Program-made: the position numbers and the translations under genes
Shown here: piece after piece, positions 42,268 through 55,539 of the stretch
Layout of the letters: each line of letters starts with the position of its first letter
How positions within the stretch are numbered: the first letter of the stretch is position 1
Notes under the pieces: model-generated
Told to the model about the DNA's origin: nothing
Seen by the model: the letters and a program-made list of their open reading frames with translations, nothing else
Databases searched by the model: none
From: Eulemur rufifrons
Taxonomy: Eukaryota; Chordata; Mammalia; Primates; Lemuridae
Assembly (NCBI RefSeq): GCF_041146395.1
Contig: NC_091008.1
Span: forward strand, 6,151,501 to 6,215,500
Direction of reading: 5' to 3'
DNA length: 64,000 nucleotides

Positions 42268-42586
42268 TCTCAGTCCATTTTGTGCTGCTACAGCAGAACA
42301 CCACAGCCTGGGTAGTTTGCAAAGAACAGAGATTCATTGCTCACAGGCCTTTTTGCCCTGTCCTCCGGAGGGGGGGACGCTGTGTCCTCACATGGCGGAA
42401 GGCAGAAGGGCAAGAGAGGCAAAAGGGGGGACAAACTCCCTTTTTTATAACTCCAGGAATCCCACCCATAGGGCAGAGCCCTTATGGCCTAATCACCTCT
42501 CAAAGATCCCACCTCTTAACACTGTTACAATGACAATTAAATTTTAGCATGAGTTTGGGAGGGGACAAACACTCAAACCGTAGCAG
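42268..42586 (-). mobile_element. MaLR-type solo LTR, antisense
   Basis: On the minus strand it begins near TACGGTTTGAGTGTTTGTCC and continues with TTAAGAGGTGGGATCTTTG, GTGATTAGGCCATAAGGGC and CGCCATGTGAGGACACAGCG, ending near GCAGCACAAAATGGACTGAG. This is the normal order of a MaLR LTR. ORFs of 76-91 codons here are repeat-derived. Confidence 0.8.
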
Positions 42587-42719
42587 CATCTGATAGAAAA
42601 GTGAGAATAGGGACTTACAAACATGACCTAACCCAGTGTCCCGGAATTATCTTCGAATGATCTTCTCCATCTGTCTTTGAATGCGCTTCTGCTTTCTTTT
42701 GGAATTTGTAGAAGCAGAA

Positions 42720-42850
42720 CTGGCTTTGGAATTATCTAATGCATCACCTTCATTTGAGCATGAGGAAGCATAGTCCCAGGGAGGTTGACTCAGCCAAGAT
42801 AACACAGTTAATTAGTGACACATCCCAGATTAAGTCCAGGTTTTCTGTCT
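42720..42850 (+). mobile_element. MIR SINE fragment
   Basis: TGAGGAAGCATAGTCCCAGG, CCAAGATAACACAGTTAATT and AGATTAAGTCCAGGTTTTCT follow MIR order. Confidence 0.55.
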
Positions 42851-42859
42851 TAGAAGAGT

Positions 42860-43850
42860 GGTCTCTCCTCTTCACTTTTAAGCCTAGCTGGATAAGGGAG
42901 AGAAAATGAAAAGCATTCTTGCTTTACATCCTGTTCCACGTTTTTCTTCATGCCAGCAATCTATTTTTCCCTTTTGGCCTGAGTTTGCGATATGTAGGTG
43001 TCTGCGTCTCTCTTTGAGAGGGAGCCAGGCAGATTCCCTCAGCTGTTCTCTCCCTTTCCCCCTAATCTTTCCCGTGGGCTACCTTTCTCGTGCTTGTCCC
43101 AAATTCATGTCTCTGATTGCTCATAAGGGAAACATTCTGTGCACTATCATCTTTATTAATCTCTAAGGTATTTAATAACCCTAATCCAGAGAGACAGAAA
43201 TCACATGCTTGTCATATGGATGGCATGTGTAGTTCCATCGTCCATCATTAAAAATAAAAAACTGTTCGAGCTTTTAGTTGTGTGTGTATGCAGTAAATGA
43301 AATAACTTGACCCTTGGAGAAAACAGAAACAGAACCGTAGATTCAGCCAAGAGTCAATATCATGGATATACTTCCTTTCCTGCTGAGATAACGGAGTAAA
43401 AGCATCTAACAAGGACCGTATGTATGGGCCGGGCACATCGACATGTAAATGCAAATGTGGCCTCAGTGAGAGGTACTGTAGGTAAAGTTCACGAGAAAAA
43501 AAGCAGCTTCACAGACATCAAGGAAATAGTAACTGTTTACTGACGGCCAGACATTTGAAATAATGCCGTGGATCCCAGGACCACTTCAAAGGGAACCGGT
43601 CAGGAAATAGACAAGTAATGAATTTGAATACTTCTGAGATTCCAGAAATTTAAAAGCAAGGCCTTCAGATATTTGCATTAAGATAGAACATGAGCAATGA
43701 TTTCATTTTTTGGGAATCATTTAAAGCCTTTTGTAGAAGCAGATGACTAAGAGCATTTTCTGCCTTTGAATGATGCCTACGTACTATTGGAAACTTGGGG
43801 CAAATTAAAAGAAATAAATCCTGAAGTCCTGAAAAATGCATATTGTGCTT
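42860..43850. other. Non-coding stretch, no gene seen
   Basis: No supported ORF and no repeat that can be named with confidence. Confidence 0.35.
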
Positions 43851-43873
43851 AAAACATAGTGTGTTTTTCTTTT

Positions 43874-44387
<514 letters not shown>

Positions 44388-44406
44388 CATAGTATGTTTT
44401 TCTTTT

Positions 44407-47400
44407 GAAGAGTAGCATTCCACGAATTACTTACTCTATCAGGCAGATGAAAAATAACCCTTGAGGCATATCTTAAACTGGCTATACCATTTCAACATTC
44501 AGAAGCGTACCCAGTGTTCTTCAGATTTGTTAAGTTCCTTCAGGATGATTATATAGGCAGGGAGTAATCATTAATTTCCAGACTTTATTGATTTTTTATA
44601 AGTGTAATTAAACATTAATTTAAAATGTTATGTAGGGTACATAGTAAATGGAAGATCTTTCTTTTGCAATTTTTGATTTTTAGGGATCTTAGGATCATAT
44701 ATTCCTCATAAGTAAATCAAACAATTAAGATTTTTAAAGTACAATTATTCAAAGTAGTAAAAACAAAGTAATTAGGCTGTGTTTATTTGATTTCTTGGTC
44801 TTGCTTGACATTTGCAAAAATATTTCCCAGGGCTACTTATTTTTCTTATTTTTAAATGAACAAAAATGTTTCTATTCCAAATTCTTAACAATGGACATCA
44901 GTCTTCAGAAAACAAATCACTCACTGGCATCATTCATGACCCAGTATTTGGAAGCAGACTTCTGGTATAAAATGACATAAAATCCAGCTACAACCACTCT
45001 ATAATTATGCAAAATTGGATTTGCTTTTCTCTAGACACATCCTTGCCCAGAAAACCTCCCACAGGGAGGCAGTGTGGTCTAGAGAATGAAATACCTGTCT
45101 TCACTTCCAGCTTTGCCACTGTCTTGTCTACAAGTTTTAGCTGTTTTTTCAGAAGTTTCCTTTAGTTATTCTGGGCACCAAGGCACCCCTTTATTATATG
45201 TAAAATTCATTTAGTTTGGTCAGCCAGGTTTGTCTTTTAATTAGAAATATGCTTGTATGGGAGATGAGGAAAAAAATCTTTAACCCTGTGTTCATGAGTG
45301 ATTGGCAAAGCGTCAGTGAGGAAGGGACCGTGTCCGCTTGCATTGCAGCCGGTGCTGTGCTCCAAGCACCTTGCTGCTTCTCAAAAATAATTCTGACGTA
45401 GAATCTAAAACGTCTTGTAACTAGTTGAGTGTGTGGTCAGGTGAGAGAGAGGAGTCCAGGTTGACTTCTCTGTTTCTGGTTTCAGTGGCTGAGCAGGAGT
45501 TGGAGCCACTCAAGGCATGAAGTTTGAGTGCGTGTAAGGGGAGGTACCAGTGATGAGGAGCTACGTGCGAGGTGTTTGGAAGCTCAGTAGATGCTCGGTG
45601 AACGTTCATGCTTTTCCCCCGCCCTCCCCTCGCCCACCCACATGGAGTATCTGTAGGTGCCTAGTAGACATTAGACATGTGAATCTGAGCTGGAAATAGT
45701 TCTGCAATTAATTAACATTTACACAGTCATTTCAGCTATGGATGAAATTTCCCAGAGAAATGTATATAGAATAAAAAAAGACGAGGCAAAGGACTGACGT
45801 CTGGAGCAAGTCAATATTAAGAGGACAGAGGGCTGTAGAATTATTAAAATACGTTGTTTTTGATGTTACATTTCTGACTTCATATTTCAGGTGGATAGAA
45901 GATTGGATGTTTAGAATTTGGCTTGAGAAACAGCTGCACAACTCTGTGAAAACCAGTGAAAACAATTTTTTTTCACTCAGTGGGGTCTAGTAGTGACATT
46001 ATTTCGAGAGGCAATTATTTTTATAGCAATACAAAGAAAAGAGCAACTAAATGGCCAGTCGTTATTGGCTCTAAAAACAGAGCTACTGGTAAGCTCAAAT
46101 TCTGAATTGATGCAGCTCATACAGTGTGGTTATGATCTTTATGGCAGAAAATATATTTACTTGATGAATCTTGAATCTTTGGATAGATTCTCTACCATAT
46201 CTAGAGAGATTAGGTAATGCTTGGTGATTTGTTCTTTTATTGTTGTTATTTTGTTTGTTCAATTTAATAGTCTACATAGAATGATTAAGACCTTTTTTTT
46301 TTTTCTGTCTGGTTGTCTTCATTTTCAAACTACGAAGGTCATCTCCAGCCAGCTTTCTCTCTGAGAGGCTTCCTTTTCTTTTCCTCAAATAAAAAGATAA
46401 AGTACAAATATAAACAACTACACTGGAGGAACTGCATATGCCTGCTGTTTTTTAAAAGATGTGAAGATGGGGGGCAGTCGGGCTCTGTGTGGCTAGAAAT
46501 CGGGCAGACTGCTGGGCTGCCACAAGGCGGGTGGGGGACAGAAGCAGCTTGGAACCCGCAGATGGACAGTGAGTAAGAGAGGGTCACTAAAGCAGGTTAA
46601 ATTGGAAATAGGATTTACTTAATATGTAGAAAAACATGAGTATCAGCCTTGAAGAAGGTAAAAGGAAGAGAAATTTATTTTAAATTTCCTCCCTGTTTAT
46701 TTTTATCCTCCAAGGTGCCATCGTTTGGAGCCTGCCATGTGTGCCCTTGGGTCTGCGTGCTGCCCCCACGCTGCCTTCCGAGCTGTGCGGGATTCGCACT
46801 GCTGGAAATCCCACGATGAGCCCTTATCACATGAAGACATCTCTTGGCTTGCTTCTTCCTCTCCCCGTTTTCTGTATATATGAGAAACAAAAACAAAAAC
46901 ATTGCAGATTAGCGTCCTAACCCTGACCTCCACTCTAAACCATTATGGGCCTGAACAGGCAACCAGGTTGTTGACTCCTAGCTAACCTCATACACAGATC
47001 TATGCTAATATGCCCATGCCTAGGAATCAGACCTCAAGAATTCTCTATACATATCAAGAGAGCAAACTGCTAGAGGTTGAAGCCTATGAGATACAGTGGG
47101 CTTTTCTCTCTTGCTCAATAGGAGGGCTTTATGAGTAGAGATGTCAGGGAAGGGTTGAAAAACCATGGCAGCAGGATTCTGTAGACAGCTAGCTGATTAA
47201 GGCGTTTCAGCAGAAACTTGGATCTTTCTCAGGTCATTCTTGCATTTAGAAAATTAAATCAGAACTTCACAAGCTAAGCCTGCTGTGGGTCAAAGCACAG
47301 GAAATTAAATTTGACCTATAAATATATGTTGAGGAAATAAAGCTTGTGGAGAGAAACCAGTAAGATCCACTATAATGTGCGCACGCACATTGCTCCAGTC

Positions 47401-47455
47401 TCATCAGCTGCCTTCTCTTCCTTGTTTACGGCAGACACGCGCCTTTCCTCACAGC
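44407..47455. other. Non-coding stretch, no gene seen
   Basis: A MIR-like trace lies at 45075-45130. ORFs of up to 87 codons have no recognisable domain. Confidence 0.35.
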
Positions 47456-47765
47456 TGTCCCCTTGCCGTTCCATCAGCCTGAGTGTGTTCCCTTTAGATG
47501 CCTACCCGGGCCACTCCCTCACTTCCTGCGCTTCTCAGGCCTGACCACCCCGTCTGAAATAGTATCCCTCCCACCACTCTTCATCCCCAGGGCTATTTTT
47601 CCTCGCAGCACTTACACGTTATTGAATAATATATATTTATTTGTTGTTGTTACTGTCTCTTCTACAAGCTCCTTGAGGTCAGGGATTTGCTTCCTGCTGT
47701 ATCCCCAGAGCCTAGTGCAATGTTTGCTCTATGGTAGGTACTTAATAAATATAATATTTTGAATA
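47456..47765 (+). mobile_element. L2 (LINE2) 3' end
   Basis: ACAAGCTCCTTGAGGTCAGG, TGCTGTATCCCCAGAGCCTA and GTAGGTACTTAATAAATATA are the closing motifs of L2. The 99-codon ORF is repeat-derived. Confidence 0.75.
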
Positions 47766-47964
47766 CACTAATAGTGGAGCTGAGCATAGAGCCCAGGATT
47801 GTGGGGTCCTAATCCAATATTCTTTCCACTCTGCAGCAGTTTTCCTGTGGTTAGTGCTCATCTCTTGAAGTCATTGTGTTCTCTTTCCTTTCCTCCATAT
47901 AGATACTTCCTACCTACACCAGCATAGATGCATATAGAAATCATTTCTTGGGAAAATTACCTTG

Positions 47965-48125
47965 ACTGGTGGTTTCCGTTCTTTAAGGCACATTAGAACC
48001 AACTGGAAATCTTAATAGTGCAGATTCCCAGGCCTCATGGCTGTGTTCTTGATTAGTTGGCTTGAGGTAGAGTCTGGGAAGCTGCAATTTAACACTATAG
48101 GAGATTCTGAAAGCAGTGGTTGTGT
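47965..48125 (+). mobile_element. MER5-type MITE (hAT-Charlie)
   Basis: Starts at ACTGGTGGTTTCCGTTCTTT, contains GCAGATTCCCAGGCCTCATG and GAGATTCTGAAAGCAGTGGT, with terminal-inverted-repeat-like ends. Confidence 0.65.
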
Positions 48126-48129
48126 GATC

Positions 48130-49500
48130 CCATTTTAAGACGCGTATGTGTAAATAGCACATGCCCTCAGGCTCTATTAAAGTCCCTTTTAGGTTTTTGC
48201 CATAGGCCAAGATTTAGACTTCAGATGATCTGCAAATTCTATGTTAATTCTGCCATGGAATCCATGTAGCCTCACTACTGCTGTGGGCCGTGGCAGGAGA
48301 AAACAGAAAGAAGTGATAGTGGGGGGGAAGGATAAAGTGTCTGAATGACGGGGTGTTGGCATGTGTGTGTCAGCACGTCTGAATGCCACACTGGAGGTCA
48401 GAGCTGGGACAGGGTGGTCACTCTCAGGCTGTTAGGGAAAAAGTCCCCTCAAGCCTACAGCTGTCCCTGTCCTTAGCCGTCCCTAATGAAGAATGGAGAC
48501 TTTTAAAAATAAGTCCATAATCGCTTTGGGTTGTATCACTAAGATGGTCGTGATCATTTCAGGGGCTAACTGTAAGAGAGGACGACCAGGAGAGGGCACA
48601 GAGGGGCAGCAAGAGAAGCGGTGGCTACACAAACTTCCGAATCCATGACCATTTATCTGCCAGGAAGCCCGAGGCTTTCAGCAATGTGGGCAAATAGTTG
48701 ACTCCACAGAAGGGAGGGCCCTGGGACCCACCTCACGGGCTGTTTCTTAGATCAAGTGAGATCCTGTGTGTAAGTCACTTAGCAAAGTGCCTGGACAGTA
48801 ACAATCACAATAGGTGATGGTTATTACTATTGATACATGTGGTGTGGTTAAGTGGAGAGTCGCCATGCCTCATTCCACCTCATGAATTTCCCGCATTTGT
48901 GCAGCCTACAGCAAAGAAACAAAGTTCACACAACGTCCGTGACGTATGTTGAGCTCTTCAGGAAAACAAAGAAAAAACCCACTTACCTAAACGATGGCAT
49001 ACTTAATTTTCATCAGTGTTGCCATTTAAGAGTTCGTCATGCACTAGTTCTAACCATTTTCCTAAAGACTTAAAACTCAGTAATGTCCGAAATCTATTTG
49101 GCTAAATGCCTCATTTTTGAAGCTGTGTGTTTGGAAGAGAACTTATTCCACATGTTACTAATTATTGTACACATAATTAAGGACTTCCAACCAGTTAAAA
49201 GCATTTCCAAGGTTTATTTTCATTTAGAAATTGAAGTTGTCTTTGGTTCAGTTTCGAACTGAAACACTAACCATTCAGCTCTGTTCAGGCAGGAGCAGTG
49301 GTTTTGTTGTTTGTGTGTTTTTGCTTACCAACATATTCTCGGGAGGTAGCGTAGAGCCTGGCAAATGGTGGGTGCTCAGTATTTATTGGAGGGATGAACC
49401 GTTAGGTGACTCAGATTTTTGTGATCCTAGTAAGTATTTGCATTCAAAGGTCTTGACTTTTTAAAGTGTGTTTCTCTTGTTAATAAACTCTATACAATTG
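48130..49500. other. Non-coding stretch with minor repeat traces
   Basis: A MIR-like trace lies at 48740-48830 (GTAAGTCACTTAGCAAAGTG) and an L2 end-like trace at 49345-49400 (TAGAGCCTGGCAAATGGTGG). No gene seen. Confidence 0.4.
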
Positions 49501-49504
49501 TATT

Positions 49505-50100
49505 GAGTTAATTTGTTTCCCAGGGCCGCTGTAACCAATCACCACAAACTGGGTGGGCTTAAAACAACAGATATTTTTTCTCTCACTGTTCTGGAGGCCA
49601 GAAACCCAAAATCAAGGTTTCAGCAGTACAGGAGTATTAATTATTATTGTTATGATTATAGTATTATACTGTATTAATATTACCACATATGAGCCATTAT
49701 TGTATTGTCATTATTATTCCCGTGTAGTCACTGTTCAGGAAGGCTCCGAGGTACATACAATTGTAACCTAAAGATGTTCTCAGGAACATGCTCTCTTTGA
49801 AGGCTCTAGGGAAGAATCCTTCCTTGCCTCCTCCAGCTTTTGGTGGCTTGCGGCTGCATAACTCCAATCCTTGCCTCTCCCCACGTGGCCGTTTCCTCTC
49901 TGTGTCTTCTCCTTTGCTCTCTGTCTAAGGACACTTGCCATTGGATTTTAGGGCTCACCTGGATAACCTTGGTTGAGATTCCTAAAGTCCTTAACTTAAT
50001 TACATCTGCAAAAGTCCTTTTCTAAATGAGGTCGAAGTCACAGGTTCTGCGATGTGGACATTATTATCTTTTGGAGGTTCATCATTGAACCCGCTCCACT
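49505..50100 (+). repeat. Ancient interspersed repeat, class not assigned
   Basis: CACCACAAACTGGGTGGGCT and TAAAACAACAGATATTTTTT begin the same repeat type seen at 14935. TTTCCTCTCTGTGTCTTCTC and TTGGATTTTAGGGCTCACCT follow, interrupted near 49640-49770 by an unrelated AT-rich insertion. Confidence 0.55.
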
Positions 50101-50104
50101 GGGT

Positions 50105-51695
50105 TAATGGAAATTGTCAACATTTATAGTGGGGTTCTCACTCCCCTGACCAGTTTCCTAACTAGGCGTCTGTACACAGATTTTTCTGCAGTTTTGCAGT
50201 GGAGAAGTTTGAGAATGTGGTTTGTGTCGAGCTCTAATTTAGAATGGAATATGAGGGAAACACAAATCGACATTTCACCTACAGATGGGAAAAATACAGT
50301 GAATGTTGAAAACTGGTGGGTGGAGAGAGGAAGTTAAGTAAGTGCTCAAGAAGTAATGTTACACCCAGGCTGATGATGTGTGCATGATATATTAGGGATG
50401 GGTATTTGATACATAGTGATTTGAGTGACGACAAATGCAAACGAATAATGGTTATGATAGCATAAGGGGCCATTCTGCAATAATCTCTGCATTTTACTCT
50501 TTGAGAGGGAAAGGTGGTTTGTATAGAGAATTGATAAGTCGTAAAGACAGGGGCAGAGACTCCTGGGATGAACAATTTGAAATGAAAGTCCCGTGAAGAA
50601 TACTGATCAGGAAAGAGACCGGGGTTAAATTGTGGCTTCCACATTGAAACCATCTGCATTAGATTTGGCAGTAGTAAAATGCAAGGTCTCGGAATGTATA
50701 AATATCAAAAGAAATAGCACATCAGTGGTAAGTTTTTCCAGCCTTAAATAAGGAGCCAGTGAGAACACATTCAGAATTATTGTAATTCTGGTCAGCATTT
50801 TATTGAGAGGAAATTGTGGAAATTGAAAATATTCAACAGGTGGCAACTGCAGTGACTTTTTTTTTTTTTTTTTGACCAAGTGAGGATAAAAGTTTTGCTG
50901 AAAAATGAGCCAGTCTTACCTAAGTGAAAGGATTCTTGAAGAAAAGAGGGAAATCATGGAGTAAAAAATACCCGGAAAGGGGAAGAACACACTGAATGGG
51001 TCAGAAATAGAACTGCAGCGCCACAGGAAGACCTGGATGAATAAACTCAGTGTGCTGGTGAGGAAACCTCCAGTAATTGGAACAGAGTCCCTTTTGTTCC
51101 TGCATGAATCATTGAGATGAGATTTTAATGCGTGGTCTTTGATGAAAAACTAAATAACAAAAATTTATTTATGACATTTAGTGGCAGACAAGTCATGCAA
51201 AAATGTATTTGTAAAAATGGAAAGCACCTGAAACTTTGGGGGTGAAAAACACCTGAATTTATATTTGGCATCTCAGGGGAAAATTGTAAATCTATCTTTT
51301 CCTGTCACTGGTAATTTCTTTTGGTGAATTCATGATCATAGCCAGGCAGTTGAAGCCAAATATTATAGTAAGGATGCTAAGGAAGATATTGAGGATTTAT
51401 ACAGAAATGAAGGTATATAGTGGCCGTGTAAATATCATTGTTTATGTGCAAATAAAATAAGTTCCTCCCAGGGACTATTTTGTCCTTTCAAAATGGCTGA
51501 GATAAAGATGTCCCTACAGTGTTAGTTTCTGCTTGTGCCATTCAGATCCTCTTATTTTTCTGTTCGTCTTACATTACCAGTTTTCCCTTCCGCATTTCCC
51601 TGTCTCTGGCTAGACACATTGTCAGCCCAATTGTCTTAACAAGTTTTTCTTTTAGGCTTGTTTGGAATTTAATATTTAAAAAGAAATAAATTTTA
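50105..51695. other. Non-coding stretch, no gene seen
   Basis: Includes a T-tract at 50858-50873 and a 126-codon ORF on the minus strand (50279-50659) without recognisable features. Confidence 0.35.
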
Positions 51696-51697
51696 TG

Positions 51698-52030
51698 TAC
51701 AGTACAGTAGTCCCTGCTCACCCATAAGAGATACCTTCTAGGACCTGGAATGAAAGCCTGAAACTGCAGACAGTAGGAGCCTTATATATACTGTGTTTTC
51801 CCATATAAATGCATATGATAAAGTTTAATTTAGAAATTAGGAACAGTAAGAGATTAGCAACAATAATAAAAGAGAACAATTATAACAATATACCATAATA
51901 AAAGTTGTGGGAATGTGATCTCTCTCTCTCTCATTCTCTCAAAGTATCTTAATATTTTTGGACCAGGGTTGATCATGGGTAGCTGAAACTGAGGAAAGTG
52001 AGACCACAAATTAGGAGGGACTACTGTATG
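51698..52030 (+). mobile_element. MER2-like Tigger MITE (Tc1/mariner class)
   Basis: The left terminus TACAGTAGTCCCTGCTCACC is inverted-complementary to the right terminus near GGGACTACTGTA. Internal ATGATAAAGTTTAATTTAGA and GAACAATTATAACAATATAC are typical of the family. TA dinucleotides flank both ends. Confidence 0.85.
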
Positions 52031-52034
52031 TACA

Positions 52035-53370
52035 ATTTGAGAAACCCATCCTTGAGTGCTAAAAAATGGAATCATCCCATTAATTACATGGCTTCTTTTC
52101 AGCTTTAATAAATAGTGTAAGAATGAGCTTCTGGTTATATCCTCATGGAGGGCAAATCAACCCATTCTTCTAATGCCCTTTTCTCCCTCAAATTTCCTAC
52201 CACCTATTTTCCAATGTAATTTATGATCTTGAACATTAATTTATCAATTTTTGAACTCCCAGAGTAGTGGCCCACTAAGAGGGCTGCACAAAGCTTTGGG
52301 AGAGTGCGTGTTAATTGGTTGGGGAATAGGAAGAAAGGAATAGAATTTATATTTTTTTATGTAAAAAAATCAAGAAGGAAATTAAACTTTACTAATATAC
52401 TATTTAATATATGAATTGATAACACATGTATATACTTTATAAATAAATATACATATAATGTGTATGCATTTTAGAAAATCCTAGAAGTGTTAAAATATAT
52501 TTTGTCTTTATATATTTTAGCATAAAGCTTTTGACTTCAAAATAACTTTTTAAAAGTAAACAATTTATTCAATAATAGCTCAGAACTTAAGTTTTTCTCA
52601 GATGTATTTTTCTTTTTGAAAGTTTGCCCTTTTTGACATACGAAACAGTGAGCACACTACATACTACATTTCTGGTCTCTGAGGCTGCTTGTCAGAAATT
52701 CTTGTTGCAGTGTTGGGTGGTGAACAGGGACGCCTGCAGGTCTTATGAAGACCCTGCTGCAATATTACTGAATACTAACATGCCGAAACAATGCCTGGTT
52801 TTTCCTTCTACATCTGTTTTGAAGATTTGGTCTATTATACTCCTTTCTCTTCCTTCATGATTTTTTTTTGCCTAATTACTGCATTAAAATACTCATTCAT
52901 TTGAAATTTCCTCTTTGAGTACAGTGGTTTAGCCTAGCTGAAATGCAATAACTTGCCAAATCTTAGTTTTAGCAGGAGGTTCTAATTTTGTGGAGTTTTT
53001 TGGGGGATTTCTAATGTCAAAGGAAGTCATGTGTAAGATTAGCTTTGAGATAGGTAAGTTCTCTTGTAATCTCACTGGTATTTCCACTATCGCACTATTG
53101 TGCAACTAATATTGTAGGTTATCTTTCCGCAGCAGTTTGTCAGTCTCTGCTTATAACACGAATTTGAGATTTTAGTCCATTTACGATAAAACATTTGTTA
53201 GTTATCAAAAAGATAAAGTGATAATGTGGTCACAGTGTTAGAATTTTTTCTTATTGTTTTTTCTGCCCATACAACTTTTTAGTCTTTTTTTTTTTTTTTA
53301 AAAAAAAGAAAGCCTATTCTCTAAAATGTTTAAATCCTTAATTTGTCCTTTAATTAAAAATAATTATTGT
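52035..53370. other. Non-coding AT-rich stretch, no gene seen
   Basis: Poly-T tracts near 53287. No supported ORF or named repeat. Confidence 0.35.
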
Positions 53371-53373
53371 GGG

Positions 53374-53672
53374 CTGTGGGCGGTGGCTCACACCTGTAAT
53401 CCTAGCACTCTGGGAGGCTGAGATAGGAGGATCGCTTGAGTTCAGGAGTTCAAGAACAGCCTGAGCAAGAGCGAGACCTCGTCTCTGCTAAAAATAGAAA
53501 ATTTAGCCCGGCATGGTGGTGCATGCCTATAGTCCCAGCTACTCGGGAGGCTGAGGCAGGATGATCAGTTGAGCCCAGGAGTTTGAGGTTGCTGTGAGCC
53601 ATGATGACACCACTGGACTCTACCCAGGGGTGACAGAGCGAGACTGTCTCAAAAAAAAAAAAAAAAAAAAAA
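53374..53672 (+). mobile_element. Alu, diverged copy
   Basis: GGCTGTGGGCGGTGGCTCAC to GAGACTGTCTC and an A-tail. It has a shortened linker and more substitutions than the other copies, so it is probably older. A short target duplication (ATTGTG) is possible. Confidence 0.9.
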
Positions 53673-53679
53673 AGATTGT

Positions 53680-55230
53680 GTATATACTACATTCCAGGTA
53701 CTGTGCTAAGGCATGGAGCATGGGCCGGCCAGTCATCAAAACAGACCCAAACTCTGCTCTTCAAGGAACTTATATTTATATTATATTATGTTATTTATAA
53801 TAATGAATATTGTAAAAGAAATTCATAGTGATGCGTGTCTTTTTATTTAAAACATTATTTTAAAAAAGCTTTATGTAATCACTTTTCCAGTGGAACGGAG
53901 CCAAGAGGGTGTGCGGGACCCATTTCTCCCCCACGACTCGCTTCCCTGCAGTTCTTTTAATCTGATTTGTATACAGATCTAAACGTGGGGGTCAATTGAA
54001 ATTCTTAAAGCAATTTTTTGTGGGTATAGTTAATTATTTTCACTGGAAGTGTGAAAACTTTTGACCAGTTTTCTTCACCGTTGCGATTCAAAAGTTCCAT
54101 TGACCCCATCCGTCTCTTTTTACCAGTCGTCTCAGGCCAAGTTCAGGGATAAAGCTGATTTGGATGCATGAGTCCTAAATGTGATCTTGTGTTTTAGAAA
54201 AGCAATAAAAAATTAAAGTTTAATAATTTCTAGAGCTACATAGTGTTTGCAGTTGTATCACATATCAAACATATTTTGCGGATATTAAGATATGTCATGA
54301 TCTTTCTGTAATCCTTCTGTATGCCAGTTAGCTTAGGTAATTAATTTGGATGATTTGACAGCTCGCAAAACAGAATTCCTTCATTTTAACTCACTCACTA
54401 TACACACACATTACACACACGTGTGGGGGTGTGTGTGTATGTGATTAAATGTATCCTTGCAGAATCTTAGAACTATATTCCACCTGGGAGAATAGTATTC
54501 TTGATTTCTGAATGCATAGATTATCTACTGGGAATATCTCTTTTTATAATCTATCCTTCTAAATGAAAAAAAGATCTAATTAGGCAATTCTGACCATGGA
54601 CTTCTCTGTTTTGATTTGTCCATGATATGGAGCTGTCATATTTTCAGTGTGTTTAGCAACCATAGTACAAAATAATCCTACTGGTTATAGAGAGCTGCAA
54701 AAAAAGATGGAAAAACAGAAAAGTGGAATGAGTGGGTAGCAGAACGGAATAGAATTCAGCGCTACCTATTCTCCAGTTTGTCTTGACTGCTAGGACCATG
54801 TTGCTAGGACCACAGAAAAGCTAGGGCAGTGCTACCGAAATTTGGTTACAAAAGGTTAGGGATTAATCCTTTAAGAAATTTCAATAAGAAAAACTTTACA
54901 AACTCTTTCAATTAGATTGTTTTAGGTCATCATTTTCTTAACTATGTTCTGTGAATTCTTTGTTGGGACAAATTTGAGAAACGAAGTACTACATGAAATT
55001 AACAAAGATTACAAGTTTCTTTAATGTAGGACTTCTCAGAATCTTTAAAGTTTTAACGTGCCCTGTAACTAACTAAAGGAGAAAAATAGTATGTTGTATT
55101 TTTCTAATTTATTTGACCCATGAACCATTCTTTTGAGGGTCTCATATTCATATTTCATGGAACACAATTTAGAAAAGATTTATGTAAAATGGTGGCTTTC
55201 ATTGTGTGCCTTTCCATTTGATATAATGAT
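53680..55230. other. Non-coding stretch, no gene seen
   Basis: A short CA/GT-rich palindrome-like tract lies at 54400-54441. No gene is supported. Confidence 0.35.
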
Positions 55231-55233
55231 TCG

Positions 55234-55530
55234 TGGCCGAGTGTGGTGGCTCTTGCCTATAATCCTAGCACTTTGGGAGGCTGAGGCAAGGAGATAGCTT
55301 GAGGCCAGGAGTTCAAGACCAGCTTGAGCAACACAGTGAGACCCTGTCTCTACAAAACCATAGGAAAATTAGCCGGATGTGGTTGTGCATGCCTGTAGTC
55401 CCAGCTACTTGAAAGGCTGAGGCAGGAGGATGCCTGAGTACAGCAGTTTGAGGTTGCTGTGAGCTACCATGATGCCACTGCACTCTAGCCTAGGCAGCAG
55501 AGGGAGACCCAGTTTAAAACAACAACAACA
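55234..55530 (+). mobile_element. Alu, old diverged copy
   Basis: GTGGCCGAGTGTGGTGGCTC to a tail of ACA-rich repeats (AACAACAACAAC). Lacks the long strepsirrhine linker and has many substitutions, consistent with an older Alu subfamily. Confidence 0.88.
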
Positions 55531-55539
55531 ACAACAAAC